Shown piece after piece: positions 63,623 to 64,000 of a stretch of DNA of 64,000 bases. The translations under genes and the position numbers were made by a program. The stretch covers positions 2,914,001-2,978,000 of the forward strand of contig NZ_CP172404.1 of NCBI RefSeq assembly GCF_048213115.1, read 5' to 3'. The stretch is from Niveibacterium terrae. Lineage in GTDB: Bacteria > Pseudomonadota > Gammaproteobacteria > Burkholderiales > Rhodocyclaceae. The notes beneath the pieces are model-generated. The model ran no database searches. It was given only the letters and a program-made list of their open reading frames with translations, and was not told the origin of the DNA. Every line of letters starts with the position of its first letter. Positions within the stretch are counted from its first letter, which is position 1.

Positions 63623-64000
63623 CTACTCGCCAGCTGGCAGGAGAATTCGGGCAAAAAAGGCGAGGTTGGCCGCCGCAACATCTTCAATCGCGAAACGGCG
63701 CTCGACAAGCGCCCGGGCGCACGCGCCTCTAGCCAACAGTTCCCCGTCCTCTGCATCCAAGGCTGCACACAGCGACTGGCTGAGCGCGCACTCATCGTCA
63801 GGCGGGCAGACCCAGCCCAACGCTTCATCCACATAGGTATCGATTCCCCCGCAACGAGTCAGCAGTACGGGCAGGCCGGCCTCCATCGCTTCGAGTGCGG
63901 AATTGGACATCCCCTCGTAGATGGAAGGAAGCAGGAAGACATCGGCCGCATGGAGTCTGGCCCTGATCTGCTCTCGATCGATGGCGCCGATGAACTCAAT
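63623..64000 (-). CDS. Glycosyltransferase (GT4-like), cut by window edge
   Basis: The last 125 codons of a GT-B enzyme reading in from the right edge. The text IEFIGAIDREQIRARLHAAD, then LLPSIYEGMSNSALEAMEAGLPVLLT and GGIDTYVDEALGWVCPPDD, shows the E-x7-E motif of family GT4. Its start is outside the window. It is translated just ahead of the other minus-strand glycosyltransferase. Confidence 0.88.
   Translation of the reverse strand: MEFIGAIDREQIRARLHAADVFLLPSIYEGMSNSALEAMEAGLPVLLTRCGGIDTYVDEALGWVCPPDDECALSQSLCAALDAEDGELLARGACARALVERRFAIEDVAAANLAFFARILLPAGE

Overview
The window is high-GC chromosomal DNA of a betaproteobacterium, most likely of the Rhodocyclales. This is an inference from gene order, not from a marker gene. 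Two conserved chromosomal blocks support it: mltA / DUF815 ATPase / Nudix-ThiE fusion / yacG / zapD / coaE, and moeB / ctpA / envC / (gpmA relic) / rhodanese / grxC / secB / gpsA. No rRNA, tRNA or CRISPR array was found.

Layout. 0-13 kb is accessory: the end of a LysR regulator, a DUF4405 membrane protein, an aldehyde dehydrogenase, an aldo/keto reductase, a TPR-methyltransferase, a variant RarA, then a 1.7-kb stretch (6.55-8.27 kb) in which three successive genes (UbiB-like C-terminus, CDF cation transporter, zinc-ribbon protein) each carry one frameshift, then a chemoreceptor with a C-terminal hemerythrin domain and a LysR/MFS divergent pair. 13-19 kb holds dodecin and a LysR-controlled set of alcohol dehydrogenase, SDR, secreted alpha/beta hydrolase and NAD(P)-binding protein, followed by a 600-bp gap. 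That gap contains a decayed 5' end of an integron integrase gene and a long palindrome. 19.4-30 kb carries amtB (with a sigma-54-type promoter), mltA, the DUF815 ATPase, the Nudix-ThiE gene, yacG, zapD and coaE. A 3.9-kb block lies exactly between the Nudix gene and yacG, flanked by a 17-bp direct repeat. It holds two type II secretion/pilus-like gene remnants, a 5'-truncated RHS toxin gene and an Imm42-like immunity gene.

30-46 kb is mostly housekeeping: SPOR protein, FAD oxidoreductase, FadL-type porin, thioesterase, orphan ParA, glyA-nrdR-ribD, moeB, ctpA, envC, a 48-codon relic resembling the start of gpmA, rhodanese, grxC, secB, an SH3 protein and gpsA. 46-53.7 kb is a fructose phosphotransferase operon (EIIA-HPr-EI, 1-phosphofructokinase, EIIBC, a secreted DUF4432 epimerase-like protein). 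It is divergent from a LacI-family repressor, and matching palindromic operators sit at both promoters. 53.7-58.2 kb has trmL, a WbuC cupin and dnaE. From 58.4 kb to the right edge begins a cell-surface polysaccharide locus: three glycosyltransferases, an SGNH-type acyltransferase and a TylF-type methyltransferase, with the last gene cut by the window edge.

Most products were assigned by reading motifs. Frameshift claims rest on the reading frame resuming family-typical sequence, and could be sequencing errors at short homopolymers.
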